From CF-39 sp035651155 (GTDB lineage Bacteria; Chloroflexota; Limnocylindria; P2-11E): a DNA stretch of 64,000 nucleotides. The position numbers and the translations under genes are program-made. The stretch is taken from contig DASRGG010000030.1 of NCBI GenBank assembly GCA_035651155.1, positions 28,089 to 92,088 of the forward strand, written 5' to 3'. Position 1 is the first letter of the stretch, and each line of letters opens with the position of its first letter. The notes under the pieces were generated by a model, which saw only the letters and a program-made list of their open reading frames with translations, did not search any database and was not told where the DNA came from. Positions 27,732 through 37,493 of this stretch are shown piece after piece.

Positions 27732-29015
27732 CTATTTGCCCGGGTCGGTCACCGCGGGGACCTTGTCGACGATCGTGTTGACGACGTTGCCGCCCTGTGA
27801 CTTCACCTCGCGGATGTAGATGTCGTGGATCACGTTGTGGGTGTCCTTGTCGAACGAGAAGTCCCCGCGCGGGCTCTTGAACTTCACGCCTTCGAGCGCC
27901 GCGATGAACGCGTCCTTGTTCGAGGTGTCGCCTTTCGTGGCCTGCAGCGCGAGGTCGAGCGCCTGCATGCCGTCCCACGCCTGCACGGCGAAGACGTCGG
28001 GCAGGAGGTTGTACTCCTTCTGATAGGCGTCGACGAAGGCCTTGTTCTCGGGGTTGTCGAGCGTCACCGCCCAGAACAGCGAGGTGACCGCGCCGACGGC
28101 GAGGTCCTTCACCTCCTTGAGCACGTCCTGCTCGGTGAGGAAGCCCGCGCCGTTCATGCGGTAGCCGGCGGCGGGCATGCCCAGCTGGTTCCAGGCCTTG
28201 ATGTAGTTGATCGCGTCGGTGCCCGAGAAGAAGGAGTAGATGTCCTTCGTCGGCTGCCCCTTCAGCTGCGTCACGAACGGCGCGAAGTCGGCGGTCGGGA
28301 GCGGCGCCTTCAGCGTCCCGGTGACCTTGCCGCCGGCCGCCTGGAACGCGTTGGTGAAGTCGTTCGCCGACTCCGTGCCGAAGCCGTAGTCGGAGACGAA
28401 CGTGAACGCCTCCTTCACGCCCTTCTTCGTCGCGAAGTAGGTGCCGATCGGATTCGAGATCTGCCACGACGAGAACGACGCGCGGAAGATGTATTTGCTC
28501 TTGCACGCGGGCTTGCAGTCCGTCGTCGTGCGCGTCAGGGCGTTCCCGCCGGCGTTCGTCTCGATGAAGACCATCTTCGCCGAGTCGACGGCGTTGCGGA
28601 TCGCGTACGCGATCGGCGTCGCGACGATGCCCATCATGACGTCGACCTGGTCCTGCTCGATGAACTTCTGCGTCTTCTGCGCGCCGACGGCCGGGTCGTT
28701 CGCCTCGTCCTCGTAGATCGGCGGGGCGACCGTGCGGCCGGCGAGCTTGTTCCCCTTCTGCTTCAGATAGAGATCCGTCGCGCGCTTCATCGAGTTCCCG
28801 AGCTCCGCGTACACCTTCGTGAACGGCAGGAGCTGTCCGATCTTCAGCGGCTTCGCCGCGACCGTCGCGGACGTGGTGGCCGCCGCGGAGGTGGCCGCTC
28901 CGCTTGCGGTCGGCGCCGCCGCCGGTGCGCACGCGGCGGCAAGGGCAGCCGCGGAGCTGGCCACGAGCAGCTTGCGGCGCGTGAGCCGAGCTGGTTCCCG
29001 GTCGGAGTCTGTCAT
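27732..29015 (-). CDS. ABC transporter substrate-binding lipoprotein (LivJ/LivK family)
   Basis: Periplasmic-binding-fold protein (Peripla_BP_6 type) of 427 residues. The N-terminus has twin arginines (LTRRKLL), a hydrophobic stretch and a lipobox-like LAAAC, so it is probably a Tat- or Sec-exported lipoprotein. An A/T-rich linker precedes the binding domain (LKIGQLLPFTKVYAELGNSMKRA). The ligand may be amino acids, but these systems also import amides, urea or aromatic acids, and the thiolase and hydratase genes just upstream make an aromatic or branched acid possible. The ATG at 29015 follows a GGAGGG site. Confidence 0.9.
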   Translation of the reverse strand: MTDSDREPARLTRRKLLVASSAAALAAACAPAAAPTASGAATSAAATTSATVAAKPLKIGQLLPFTKVYAELGNSMKRATDLYLKQKGNKLAGRTVAPPIYEDEANDPAVGAQKTQKFIEQDQVDVMMGIVATPIAYAIRNAVDSAKMVFIETNAGGNALTRTTTDCKPACKSKYIFRASFSSWQISNPIGTYFATKKGVKEAFTFVSDYGFGTESANDFTNAFQAAGGKVTGTLKAPLPTADFAPFVTQLKGQPTKDIYSFFSGTDAINYIKAWNQLGMPAAGYRMNGAGFLTEQDVLKEVKDLAVGAVTSLFWAVTLDNPENKAFVDAYQKEYNLLPDVFAVQAWDGMQALDLALQATKGDTSNKDAFIAALEGVKFKSPRGDFSFDKDTHNVIHDIYIREVKSQGGNVVNTIVDKVPAVTDPGK

Positions 29016-29130
29016 CGCCTGCACCCTCCTCGCGGCCGTCGGCCGCGGGGCGAGCCTAGGCCGGGGTCGAGAGCCTGACAAGCGGGCGCGCGCCGCACCC
29101 GCGCCGGGCGCGGCCGCCGCGGAAACGGAC

Positions 29131-30333
29131 TCAGGACTCGCGCTCGAAGAGCGTCGCCAGGCCCTGACCGACCCCGATGCACATGGTCGCGATCGCGTAG
29201 CGCCCGCCGCGGCGCTCGAGCTCGCGGAGCGCGGTGCCCGCCAGGCGCGCGCCCGACATGCCGATGGGGTGGCCGATCGCGATCGCGCCGCCGTTGGGAT
29301 TCGTCCGGTCATCGGGCAGCCCGAGCTGGCGCATGCACGGGAGGACCTGCGCCGCGAAGGCCTCGTTGAGCTCGATGACGTCGCACTCGTCCACGGTCAC
29401 CCGCGTGCGCTCCACGAGCTTGCGCACCGCGGGGATCGGGCCGAGGCCCATGTAGTCGGGGTGCACGCCTGCCGAGGCGCTCGCGACGACGCGACCGAGC
29501 GCGTGCAGGCCGAGCGCCGCGGCCTTCTCGCGCGAGCCGACGATGAGCGCGGCGGCTCCGTCGTTGATGCCGGAGGAGTTGCCGGCCGTCACGGTGCCGT
29601 CGCTCTTGAACGCGGGGCGGAGCTTCGCGAGCTTCTCCGCCGTGACGTCGGGACGCGGATGCTCGTCGTCGGAGACGAGCTCCTTGCCGTTGTTCACGGG
29701 CTGGATCTCGCCTTTGAAGAACCCCGCCGCCTTCGCCTTCGCGTAGCGCTGCTGGCTGCGCAGGGCGTAGGCGTCCTGCTCCTCGCGCGAGACGCGCTCC
29801 TGCACGCTCACGTTCTCGGCCGTCTCGCCGAGTCCGATGGGGTGATAGCCGAGGTCGATCATGCGGGGGTTCGTCATGCGCCAGCCGATGGTCGTGTCGT
29901 AGACGGTGCGCTCGCCGCGCGGGAACGCCTCCGACGGCTTCAGCATCACGAGCGGCGCGCGCGTCATGCTCTCGACGCCGCCCGCGATGACGATGTCGGC
30001 CTCGCCGGCGCGGATGCGCCGGGCCGCGTCGTTCACCGCCTCGAGCCCGCTGCCGCAGAGCCGGTTCACGGTGACGCCGGGCACGGTGTCGGGGAGACCC
30101 GCCAGCAGCGCGGCCATGCGTCCGATGTTGCGGTTGTCCTCGCCGGCCTGGTTCGTCGCGCCGAAGATGACCTCGTCGACGTCCGAGTCGCGGATGTCGG
30201 TGCGCTCGAGCACCGCGCGCACGACGTGCGACGCGAGGTCGTCCGGGCGGATGGCCGCGAGCGCGCCGCCGTACCGTCCGATGGGCGTCCGCACGTATCC
30301 GAGGATCACGGCATCGCGCGGATGCTGGCTCAT
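29131..30333 (-). CDS. Acetyl-CoA acyltransferase (PcaF/PaaJ-like thiolase)
   Basis: A 400-residue degradative thiolase. Catalytic cysteine in NRLCGSGLEAV, histidine-bearing motifs NEAFAAQ and GHPIGMSGAR, and a second cysteine in MCIGVGQG. The sequence style (DDLASHVVRAVLERTDI, VIFGATNQAGEDNRN) is closest to beta-ketoadipyl-CoA thiolases, which release acetyl-CoA and succinyl-CoA at the end of aromatic or phenylacetate degradation. It follows two enoyl-CoA hydratase genes in the same direction, which supports a beta-oxidation-like module. Confidence 0.9.
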   Translation of the reverse strand: MSQHPRDAVILGYVRTPIGRYGGALAAIRPDDLASHVVRAVLERTDIRDSDVDEVIFGATNQAGEDNRNIGRMAALLAGLPDTVPGVTVNRLCGSGLEAVNDAARRIRAGEADIVIAGGVESMTRAPLVMLKPSEAFPRGERTVYDTTIGWRMTNPRMIDLGYHPIGLGETAENVSVQERVSREEQDAYALRSQQRYAKAKAAGFFKGEIQPVNNGKELVSDDEHPRPDVTAEKLAKLRPAFKSDGTVTAGNSSGINDGAAALIVGSREKAAALGLHALGRVVASASAGVHPDYMGLGPIPAVRKLVERTRVTVDECDVIELNEAFAAQVLPCMRQLGLPDDRTNPNGGAIAIGHPIGMSGARLAGTALRELERRGGRYAIATMCIGVGQGLATLFERES

Positions 30334-30388
30334 GCCGGCTTCGCCGCCCCACCCCGCGTGCGCGCCTCCGCCACCCCGCTCACCACTC

Positions 30389-31177
30389 TCATCTCCCTAC
30401 GAATCTCGCCCGTCTCTTCTCGGCGAATGCCCGTATCGCCTCCGCGTAGTCGCGCGTGCGGCCCGCGCGATCCTGCAGCTCCACCTCGAGGTCGAGGAAG
30501 GAGCGGAGATCCCGGTCCCACGCGGCGTTCAGGCTTTCCTTGCTCAGCGCGTATGCCTCCGTCGCTCCCTGCGCGATGGCCATCGCGTACGCCTTCCATT
30601 CTCGCGCGAACTCCGTGTCGGACCAGACACGGGTGACGAGGCCGATCCGCAGCGCCTCCTCGGCGTCGACGGCGTCGCCGGTGAGGATCATGTCCACGGC
30701 CCTTCCGAGGCCGACGATCCGGGGCAGGAAGTACGCCGCGCCGGCGTCCGGGGCGAGGCCGACACGGCACCACGCCGCACGGAAGCTCGCGGACGACGAG
30801 GCGACGCGCACGTCGCAGCAGAGCGCGATGCCGAGGCCCGCGCCGAGGGCGATGCCGTTGACCGCGGCGATGACCGGCTTCCGCATCTCGCGGATCGCCG
30901 TGACGACGGGGTGGTACCGGCGCCGCAGCTCCGCGCCGAGATGGAGCTCCTTCCCCTCCTCGACCATGGCGGCACGATCGCGCAGGTCCTGTCCGGCGGA
31001 GAAGGCGCGGCCGGCGCCGGTGATGACGACGGCGCGTACCGCCGCGTCGACCGCGCAACCCTGGAGCTGCTCGGCGAGCGCGCTCGTGAGCGGCTCGTCG
31101 ATGGCGTTGAGCACATCGGGGCGATCGAGCGTGAAGATGGCGAGCGGACCGACGCGCTCGTGGGTGAGGGACGGCAT
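30389..31177 (-). CDS. Enoyl-CoA hydratase/isomerase (PaaG-like)
   Basis: A 262-residue crotonase-fold protein. The oxyanion-hole segments are FSAGQDLRD and NGIALGAGLGIALCCDVRVA. The usual second catalytic glutamate of hydratases is absent (AWCRVGLAPDAGAAYFLPRIVG instead of a PE-LGxxPG motif), as in PaaG-type isomerases that act on ring-1,2-epoxy-phenylacetyl-CoA. An isomerase role is therefore more likely than hydration. ATGA overlap with the upstream hydratase indicates translational coupling. Confidence 0.85.
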   Translation of the reverse strand: MPSLTHERVGPLAIFTLDRPDVLNAIDEPLTSALAEQLQGCAVDAAVRAVVITGAGRAFSAGQDLRDRAAMVEEGKELHLGAELRRRYHPVVTAIREMRKPVIAAVNGIALGAGLGIALCCDVRVASSSASFRAAWCRVGLAPDAGAAYFLPRIVGLGRAVDMILTGDAVDAEEALRIGLVTRVWSDTEFAREWKAYAMAIAQGATEAYALSKESLNAAWDRDLRSFLDLEVELQDRAGRTRDYAEAIRAFAEKRRARFVGR

Positions 31178-31950
31178 CAGCGTCCTTCGAACTGCGCCTT
31201 GCGCTTGTTCACGAACGCGTCGACGCCCTCCTTCTCGTCCTCCGTCGCGAACAGCAGATAGAAGGAGCGGCGCTCGAACTCGAGACCGGCGTCGAGCGTG
31301 GAGTTCCACGCCATGTCGACGGCCTCGGTGGCCACGCGCGCCGCCACCGGGGGCTTCTCGGCGATGCTCTGGGCGAGCTTCTTCGCGTCGTCCAGCCAGG
31401 TCGCCGCGGGATACACGTGCACGACGAGACCGATGGCCTTCGCCTCCTGCGCCGTGATGTGGCGGCCGGTGAGGATGAGCTCGTTCGCGACCCACTTCCC
31501 GACCGCGCGCGTGAGCCGCTGCGTGCCGCCCGCGCCGGGGATGATCCCGAGGTTGATCTCGGGCTGTCCGAACTTCGCGGTCTCCGACGCCACGATGATG
31601 TCGCAGATCATCGCGAGCTCGCAGCCGCCACCGAGGGCGTATCCCGAGACGGCGGCGACGATCGGTGTCTTCACGCGGCGGATGACCTCCCATTTGGCGG
31701 TGAGGTCCTGCGCGAGCATCGTGACCGGGGTCGCGCCGACGAACGCCTCCTTGATGTCGGCGCCCGCGGCGAAGGCCTTCTCGTTGCCGGTGAGGACGAT
31801 GCATCGGCACGACGCGTCATCATCGAGCTCGCGGAGCGCGGCGCCGAGCTCCGTGAGCACCTCTTCGTTCAGCGCGTTCAGTACCGCTGGACGGTTAAGC
31901 TGGACGATGGCGATCGCACCTTCGCGCGTCACCACGATCGTGTTCGGCAT
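31177..31950 (-). CDS. Enoyl-CoA hydratase (crotonase)
   Basis: A 257-residue crotonase with both catalytic glutamates in place: GGGCELAMICDIIVA and GQPEINLGIIPGAGGTQRL. It hydrates trans-2-enoyl-CoA to 3-hydroxyacyl-CoA. The C-terminus EGVDAFVNKRKAQFEGR is typical. The ATG at 31950 follows GGAGGTG. It is first in an operon with the PaaG-like isomerase and the thiolase; a 3-hydroxyacyl-CoA dehydrogenase is missing here but present at 47857. Confidence 0.92.
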   Translation of the reverse strand: MPNTIVVTREGAIAIVQLNRPAVLNALNEEVLTELGAALRELDDDASCRCIVLTGNEKAFAAGADIKEAFVGATPVTMLAQDLTAKWEVIRRVKTPIVAAVSGYALGGGCELAMICDIIVASETAKFGQPEINLGIIPGAGGTQRLTRAVGKWVANELILTGRHITAQEAKAIGLVVHVYPAATWLDDAKKLAQSIAEKPPVAARVATEAVDMAWNSTLDAGLEFERRSFYLLFATEDEKEGVDAFVNKRKAQFEGR

Positions 31951-32169
31951 CGGACACCTCCACCGGCGCGACGGTCTTCGCAAATAGTCCTCCACTTCGG
32001 CGCGGTATGCGCGCCGACGTGGGTGGAGGTACGCGATGTCACGGCTCCCGATCCCGTTCGCGTGCGCGGCGCTGCCGGCCGCTCAGCTACGCACGCCCAC
32101 GCGCAGCGCTTCGCCGGCCTCGCCGAGCGGCTCGCGCGCCGCATGAAGCTCGAGGCGTCGCGCGATCGC

Positions 32170-33024
32170 CTAACGGAGCTGCCCCTTGGGGGGCGGCTGG
32201 CAGCGCGGGCACACGTACATCTCGTCGAGACCGTGCCGGGTGCGCACGATCGTCGCGCCGCAGCGCGGACACGGTTCCCCGGCACGACCGCGCACGTTCA
32301 GGTGCGTCCGCACCTTGGTGCCGAGCTCCGGTGGCAGCCGGCTCTCGACGATCTCCGCCGCGCGCTCGAGCGTCGCGCGCAGCGCGCCGCGCAGGCGATC
32401 CATCTCGCCCTCGTCGAGTGACGCGACCTTCCGTTTGGGATGGAGCTTCGCGGCCCACAGGATCTCGTCCGCGTAGGCGTTGCCGATCCCCGCGATGAAC
32501 GCGTCGTCCATGAGCAGGTTCCGCAGCTCGCGGCGCGTCGCCTTCGCGCGCTTCCCGAATTCGTCGGCGGTCCAGCCGAGCGCGCCGGCCTCCTCGCCCT
32601 GCTCCGCGAGCTCCGGCACGGCCGCCTCGCTCTCGCCGGGTGCGAGCAGGTAGACCTTGCCCATCCGCGTGTCGTCGCGGTAGCGCAGATCGGTCGCCTC
32701 GCGCCCAGCCGCGCCTGCACCCGCGTCCTCGAAGGTGAGCGCGAAGGCCGTCGTCGCGCGGATCTTGGTCTCGGGCGGGACGAGGTCGAACAGCCCCGAC
32801 AGCATCGGGTTCACGACGACCCGCGTGCCGTCGTCGAACGCGAACACGAGGAAGCGCCCGCGGTGCGCGACGTCGGCGAGCGTGCGGCCGCGGAGCGCGG
32901 AATCGAAGGGACGCGTCGCGCGCAGGACGAGCGGATCGTGCACGCGGACGGCCGCGACCTTCCTGCCCGCGACCGCCTTCGCGATGCGGCCGCGCAGCAC
33001 GTGGAGGTCGGGCCACTCGGGCAC
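32170..33024 (-). CDS. mutM: Formamidopyrimidine-DNA glycosylase family protein (Fpg/Nei)
   Basis: Base-excision repair glycosylase of 284 residues. After Met removal the catalytic proline and glutamate come first (PEWPDLHVLR). The helix-two-turn-helix is DDAFIAGIGNAYADEILWAAKLHPK, and the C4 zinc finger is CPRCG to CPRCQ. The PEWPDL start and LH spacing differ from classical MutM (PELPEVE), so it belongs to a divergent Fpg/Nei branch and its lesion preference is open. It starts 2 bases after the upstream kinase gene. Confidence 0.85.
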   Translation of the reverse strand: MPEWPDLHVLRGRIAKAVAGRKVAAVRVHDPLVLRATRPFDSALRGRTLADVAHRGRFLVFAFDDGTRVVVNPMLSGLFDLVPPETKIRATTAFALTFEDAGAGAAGREATDLRYRDDTRMGKVYLLAPGESEAAVPELAEQGEEAGALGWTADEFGKRAKATRRELRNLLMDDAFIAGIGNAYADEILWAAKLHPKRKVASLDEGEMDRLRGALRATLERAAEIVESRLPPELGTKVRTHLNVRGRAGEPCPRCGATIVRTRHGLDEMYVCPRCQPPPKGQLR

Positions 33025-33026
33025 GG

Positions 33027-34034
33027 CTAGTCCTTGACGGCGCCGAGCCAGCGCGGGTCGGGCAGGTCGAAGCGGCGCGCGGCCCATGCGACGGTCGCCT
33101 TCAGCTGGCGCCGCTGGACGGAGCGCAGCCGCGGCAGCTCGGGAACCTCGGGCAGCCCGGCACGAGCCGCGAAGTAGCCGGCGATGCCCGCGATCGAGCC
33201 GTCGAGCTGGCGCTCGCGCAGCGGGAGCAGCTCCTCGTAGTGCGCGATCACGCGCTCGGGAAGCGGTCCGCGCTCGGCCGCGACGGCCTGCGCGAAGGCC
33301 GCGGCGTCGAACTCCGCCGGGCCGACCGACGCGAAGGGCCAGTCGAACATCACCATGCGATCGCCGACCAGTCGGACGTTGTCGGACCGCGTGTCGAAAT
33401 GGAGAAGGACGAACGGGCGCGGCGCCGTCACGAGCCAGCGCTCGCGCTCGACGAAGACGGGCAGCGTGACGTCGAGCCATTCGCGCGCCTCGTCGGAGCG
33501 CCGGCCGGCGAGCGCCGCGGTCCGCGCGAGGCCGTCGCTCTTCGCGAGGCGCGCCCAGTAGGCCCCGAAATGCCGATGCTGCGAGCGCGACAGCCATCGC
33601 GGCAACGCGGCGCCGAGCGTGCGGCGATGGAAGCGCGCGTACGAGCGCGCGGCAAGGCGCGTGTTCGCCGCGGTCCACGGCGGCATCGTCGGCGGGCCGA
33701 GGTCTTCCATCAGCAGCACGTGCCAACCGGCGAGCCGGAAGGTGGCGTAGATCCGCGGCGTGAAGCGGCCGGTGAACGGCGCGAGCGCGAGGTAGCGCTT
33801 CTCCTCCTCGTCCACCGGAAGCTGGACGACGCTCCCCTGGGGCAGCGGGTACGACGCCTTGAAGAACGCTCTCCGCCCGTTCGCGAGCACGAGCCGGAAC
33901 GTCGCCGATGGCGCATAGCCGCCGTACGCGATCGTCGCGCGCGCGACGCGCGAGCGGAGGCGGCGCTCGGCCTCGCGACGGACCTCGAGCGGCACTCGCG
34001 ACCACGCCGGTTTGCGCTCGCGGAGGCGCGGCAT
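33027..34034 (-). CDS. APH-family phosphotransferase, substrate unknown
   Basis: A 335-residue kinase-like protein. A glycine-rich N-lobe (GGYAPSATFRLVLANGRRAFFKASY) is followed by the catalytic loop LLHFDTRSDNVRL and metal site MFDWPFASVGPAEFDAAAF. The loop has HFDxxxxN in place of HGDxxxxN, which is common in distant APH members. It is probably cotranscribed with mutM. The ATG at 34034 is chosen because upstream translation is low-complexity arginine-rich. Confidence 0.7.
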   Translation of the reverse strand: MPRLRERKPAWSRVPLEVRREAERRLRSRVARATIAYGGYAPSATFRLVLANGRRAFFKASYPLPQGSVVQLPVDEEEKRYLALAPFTGRFTPRIYATFRLAGWHVLLMEDLGPPTMPPWTAANTRLAARSYARFHRRTLGAALPRWLSRSQHRHFGAYWARLAKSDGLARTAALAGRRSDEAREWLDVTLPVFVERERWLVTAPRPFVLLHFDTRSDNVRLVGDRMVMFDWPFASVGPAEFDAAAFAQAVAAERGPLPERVIAHYEELLPLRERQLDGSIAGIAGYFAARAGLPEVPELPRLRSVQRRQLKATVAWAARRFDLPDPRWLGAVKD

Positions 34035-34174
34035 GGCGCTAACGTACGGCTTCGCGACCTCGCGCATGCCCTTCCGCCCTCGCCGTCGGCGCCGCCGCGC
34101 GGGAACATCGCCGCGTGACCGACCGCGCGCGTCCAGCCGGCTTGCTGCGGCCGCCATAGCGGTGATGCCTCGCC

Positions 34175-35044
34175 GTGCGTGCTTCGCCCGCCGCGACCGC
34201 GGCGCCGACGGCAACCCCGCGCATCAGCCCGTCGCCCAGCCCCGCGCGAGCGCCGGGCGAGAACCCGATCCTCGGGTACCGCATCACGCTGCCGGGCACC
34301 TACCGGCTTTCGCGGTCAACGATCGTCCCCGGATCGGGAGGGCTGCTCGGCAGCGACGCATATACGTTCGCCACCGAAGCGGAGGAACGTGCCGAATGCC
34401 TCGAGGACCGCGGCGATATCCCCTCGCCGTCGGACGCCGCCTCCCTGCTCGTCACGGCGTACCGCAATGTCGGCGGCGTCCCGCCGGTGGAGCGGGCACG
34501 CTCGCGCCCGTGGAACATCCACCGCGCCGCGGAGCCGGCGATGATCGACGGCAATCCCGCGGCGAAGCTGGTCCGGCCTGGAGAGACGGAGGCCACCCCT
34601 GTGCCGTCGCGGCCACCGCGCGAGGCCGCGGCGGAGACGGCGCGGTCGCTCGCCGCCAAGGACGCGGACGCGGTCGCGCGACTCATCACGCCAGGCTGCT
34701 GGCTCGGGTTCGGCGCGACGGTCGGCGGGGTGAACACCGGCGGCGCGGTGAACCGCGCGGTCGCGAGCTTCATCCCGGCGCTCCGCGAGCGCTTCGCGAG
34801 CAACGACCTCGCCGTGAACGTCGATCCGACGCTACAGGTCGACGCGCGTGGCGGGGGCTTCTTCGTACGATCCGAGTGGATCGAGAGCGATCGCACGACG
34901 CCGCTCGACCTGTGGCTGAACGAGACCGACGGCGCCTGGCGCTGGACCGGGGCCATGCACGATTACGACCGCCTCGGCCCGGGCGGCTGCATCCCGTACC
35001 GGAGCCCCTGGATCACGCCGGCGCCGGGGAGCTGCTCGCCGTAG
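34175..35044 (+). CDS. Hypothetical protein
   Basis: 289 residues not recognised. A proline/alanine/threonine-rich N-terminus (residues 1-28) leads to a compact domain. The second half includes ETARSLAAKDADAVARLI and LWLNETDGAWRWTGAMHDYDRL, which read like an NTF2/SnoaL-type or nuclear-transport-like fold, but this is a guess. The linker-like N-terminus suggests an exported or anchored protein, yet no signal peptide is seen: a stop lies 4 codons upstream of the GTG. A frameshift in an original signal sequence is possible. Confidence 0.5.
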   Translation: MRASPAATAAPTATPRISPSPSPARAPGENPILGYRITLPGTYRLSRSTIVPGSGGLLGSDAYTFATEAEERAECLEDRGDIPSPSDAASLLVTAYRNVGGVPPVERARSRPWNIHRAAEPAMIDGNPAAKLVRPGETEATPVPSRPPREAAAETARSLAAKDADAVARLITPGCWLGFGATVGGVNTGGAVNRAVASFIPALRERFASNDLAVNVDPTLQVDARGGGFFVRSEWIESDRTTPLDLWLNETDGAWRWTGAMHDYDRLGPGGCIPYRSPWITPAPGSCSP

Positions 35045-35054
35045 CGGAAGCGGC

Positions 35055-36662
35055 CTACTCGCGCTCCCGCAGCTTGTAGCGCTGGATCTTCCCGGTCGCG
35101 GTCTTCGGCAGCTCGTCCACGAATTCGATCCACCGCGGGTACTTGTACGGCGCGATGCGGCTCTTCACGTACTGCTTGAGCTCGTCGGCGAGGGCATCGC
35201 TCGCCTTGGCCTTGTCCTTGAGGAGGACGAACGCGCGCGGCTTGGTGAGCTCGTCCTTGTCCTTCGCGCCGACGACCGCGCATTCGAGCACGGCGGGATG
35301 CTCCATGACCGCGGCCTCCACCTCGGCGGGCGACACCCACTGGCCCGAGACCTTCAGCATGTCGTCCGAACGGCCTTCGTACGAGTACGTGCCGTCCTCG
35401 GCGAGGTGGTAGCGGTCGCCGGTGACGGTCCACTCGCCTTTGAAGGTGGCCTTCGACTTCTCGTGCTTGTTCCAGTAGAAGGCGCAGCACGAGTCTCCGG
35501 AGACCCAGAGGTTGCCGGTGTTGCCGGGGCCGAGCTCGTTGCCGTCGTCGTCGACGATCTTCGCCTTGTACCCGGGGATCGGCGTACCGCTCGTCCCGCC
35601 GCGCGCCTTCCCGAGGCGGTTGCAGATGAAGATGTGCAGCATCTCGGTCGACCCGATGCCGTCGAGGATCTCGATGCCGAAACGCTGCTTCCACCTGTCG
35701 AAGAGCGGCTTCGGCAGCGCCTCTCCCGCCGAGACGCAGAACTTCAGCGAGGACAGGTCGTATGGGAAGCTCTCCTCGGGGTACGCGAGGAGCGCCGCGT
35801 AGAACGTGGGTGCCGTGTACATGACCGTCGGCCGTTCGCTGGTCACGAGCCCGTACACGAGGTCCGGCGTCGCGCGCTCCGGCTTGTACACGACCGATGC
35901 GCCGTAGCGCATCGGGACGAAGACGCCGTTGCCGAGGCCGTACGCATGGAAGAGCGGCGAAACGGTGAAGTAGCGGTCGTCCTCCGTGCAGCCCAGGACG
36001 TAGCGGCCGAACGTCTCCGCCGAATAGATCATGTCGTGCTGCAGGTGCACCGCGCCCTTCGGGAAGCCCGTGGTGCCCGACGAGTAGAGCCAGAAGCACA
36101 TGTCGTCGGGCGTCGTGTCCGCCGGCGAGAGCTGGTCGTCCGCGGCGGCGAGCGCGTCCTCGAACGACAGGACCTCCTTCGGCAGCGCGCCCTCGAGCGG
36201 ACCGGTGCCGGACGTCGTGACGAGCACGTGGCGCAGGCGCGGGCAGTCCTTGCGGACCTCGAGCACCTTCGGCAGCAGCGGCGCGGACACCACGATCGCC
36301 TTCGCGCGGCTGTCGCGGAGGATGTAGGTGAGGTCGCGCGCGATGAGGAGCGTGTTCGTGGGCACCGGGATCGCGCCGATCTTGATCGCGCCGAAGAACG
36401 CGTACACGAACGCGGGCGAATCGAGACACAGGATCACGACGCGGTCCTCGATGTCGAGCCCGAGCGAGCGGAGCGCGTTGCCCGCGCGGTCGACGTTCGC
36501 CGCGTACTCGCCGTAGGTGACGCTCTTTCCCCGGCAGCGGATCGCGACCTTGTCGGCGCGCGTATCGCGATGCGCGTCGACGTACGTCATCGCGGCGTTG
36601 TAGCGGTCGGGCAGCTCCGGGAGGCGGATCTCGGGATCGGGACGGACGGCGATCTGCGTCAT
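35055..36662 (-). CDS. Benzoate-CoA ligase-like acyl-CoA synthetase
   Basis: An adenylate-forming enzyme (535 residues) with P-loop YSSGTTGFPKGAV, motif GIGSTEM and the C-terminal catalytic lysine in KTATGKIQRYKLRE. It contains the YNAAMTYVDAH, GDRYHLAEDGTYSYEGRSDDMLKVSGQWVSP and HIFICNR(LG) segments characteristic of benzoate/4-hydroxybenzoate-CoA ligases. It would convert an aromatic acid, ATP and CoA to the CoA thioester. It lies 66 bases after the CoA-transferase pair. The ATG follows GGAGGAG. Exact substrate unproven. Confidence 0.85.
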   Translation of the reverse strand: MTQIAVRPDPEIRLPELPDRYNAAMTYVDAHRDTRADKVAIRCRGKSVTYGEYAANVDRAGNALRSLGLDIEDRVVILCLDSPAFVYAFFGAIKIGAIPVPTNTLLIARDLTYILRDSRAKAIVVSAPLLPKVLEVRKDCPRLRHVLVTTSGTGPLEGALPKEVLSFEDALAAADDQLSPADTTPDDMCFWLYSSGTTGFPKGAVHLQHDMIYSAETFGRYVLGCTEDDRYFTVSPLFHAYGLGNGVFVPMRYGASVVYKPERATPDLVYGLVTSERPTVMYTAPTFYAALLAYPEESFPYDLSSLKFCVSAGEALPKPLFDRWKQRFGIEILDGIGSTEMLHIFICNRLGKARGGTSGTPIPGYKAKIVDDDGNELGPGNTGNLWVSGDSCCAFYWNKHEKSKATFKGEWTVTGDRYHLAEDGTYSYEGRSDDMLKVSGQWVSPAEVEAAVMEHPAVLECAVVGAKDKDELTKPRAFVLLKDKAKASDALADELKQYVKSRIAPYKYPRWIEFVDELPKTATGKIQRYKLRERE

Positions 36663-36728
36663 CGGTACTCCTCCGACGCGATGATGGCACCCAGCGCAAG
36701 GCGGATGGCGACGAGCGCGCGGTCCACG

Positions 36729-37493
36729 TCATTCGCCCCGGCGCGTCCAGAAGCCCTGCGGGTCGTAGCCGCGGATGATGGCGAGGACCTCGGCCGACGG
36801 CGTCTCGGTGGGACGCACCTCGGCCGCGACCTTCAGATCCCATCCGGTGTTCGCGCGCACCTCGTCGGCCGACGTCGTTGGGTGGTACGTCTCGAGGACG
36901 GCCTCGCCGTCCTGGAAGCGGAACACGCCGAGCGTCGTGATCAGCACGGACGGGCCGCCACGTGGCAGCCCGACGCGGCTCCGCCAATCGCCGCCGGTGC
37001 CGTAGCCGGGCGAGGTGATGAAGTCGACCTTCTCGCGAAGGCGCCGCCTGTCGTGCGGCATGATCACGATGAGGCGATGCGCGAGGCTCGCGATGTCCGC
37101 GCCGCCGCCGGACCCGGGCAGCGCGACCGCCGGATGCCGGCGATCCGCGCCGATGGCGGTCGTGTTCAGGTTGCCGTGCTTGTCGATCTCCGCGCCCCCG
37201 ATGAATCCGGCCTCGACGTCTCCGCGCTGCAGCATGCCCATGAGCTCGATCATCGGGCCGCACCAGATCGCACCGTCGACGTTCGGAGGGTCGCCCATCG
37301 TGTAGAGGAGCTCGCTCGCGGGGCGATCGCGCATGAGCCCGAGCTCGAAGAGGCCGATCGCGTTCGGTGCGTGCGTCCGCTTCGCGACGACGAACGCGAT
37401 GAGCGGCAGCCGCATGCCGACGAAGACCTTCTCGCCGTCGCGGATCTCGCGCGCCGCCTGGGCGACCATGAGCTCGCCCGCGGAGACGTCCAT
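36729..37493 (-). CDS. CoA-transferase family protein, beta subunit (IpdB/GctB-like)
   Basis: 254 residues of the type I CoA-transferase fold. Recognisable segments are VFVGMRLPLIAFVVAKRTHAP, GFIGGAEIDKHGNLNTTAIG and ITSPGYGTGGDWR, with a C-terminal HPTTSADEVRANTGWDLKV. The last resembles both glutaconate CoA-transferase B and IpdB, a subunit of the steroid ring-opening hydrolase. ATGA overlap couples it to the alpha subunit. I cannot distinguish transferase from hydrolase function from this sequence alone. Confidence 0.8.
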   Translation of the reverse strand: MDVSAGELMVAQAAREIRDGEKVFVGMRLPLIAFVVAKRTHAPNAIGLFELGLMRDRPASELLYTMGDPPNVDGAIWCGPMIELMGMLQRGDVEAGFIGGAEIDKHGNLNTTAIGADRRHPAVALPGSGGGADIASLAHRLIVIMPHDRRRLREKVDFITSPGYGTGGDWRSRVGLPRGGPSVLITTLGVFRFQDGEAVLETYHPTTSADEVRANTGWDLKVAAEVRPTETPSAEVLAIIRGYDPQGFWTRRGE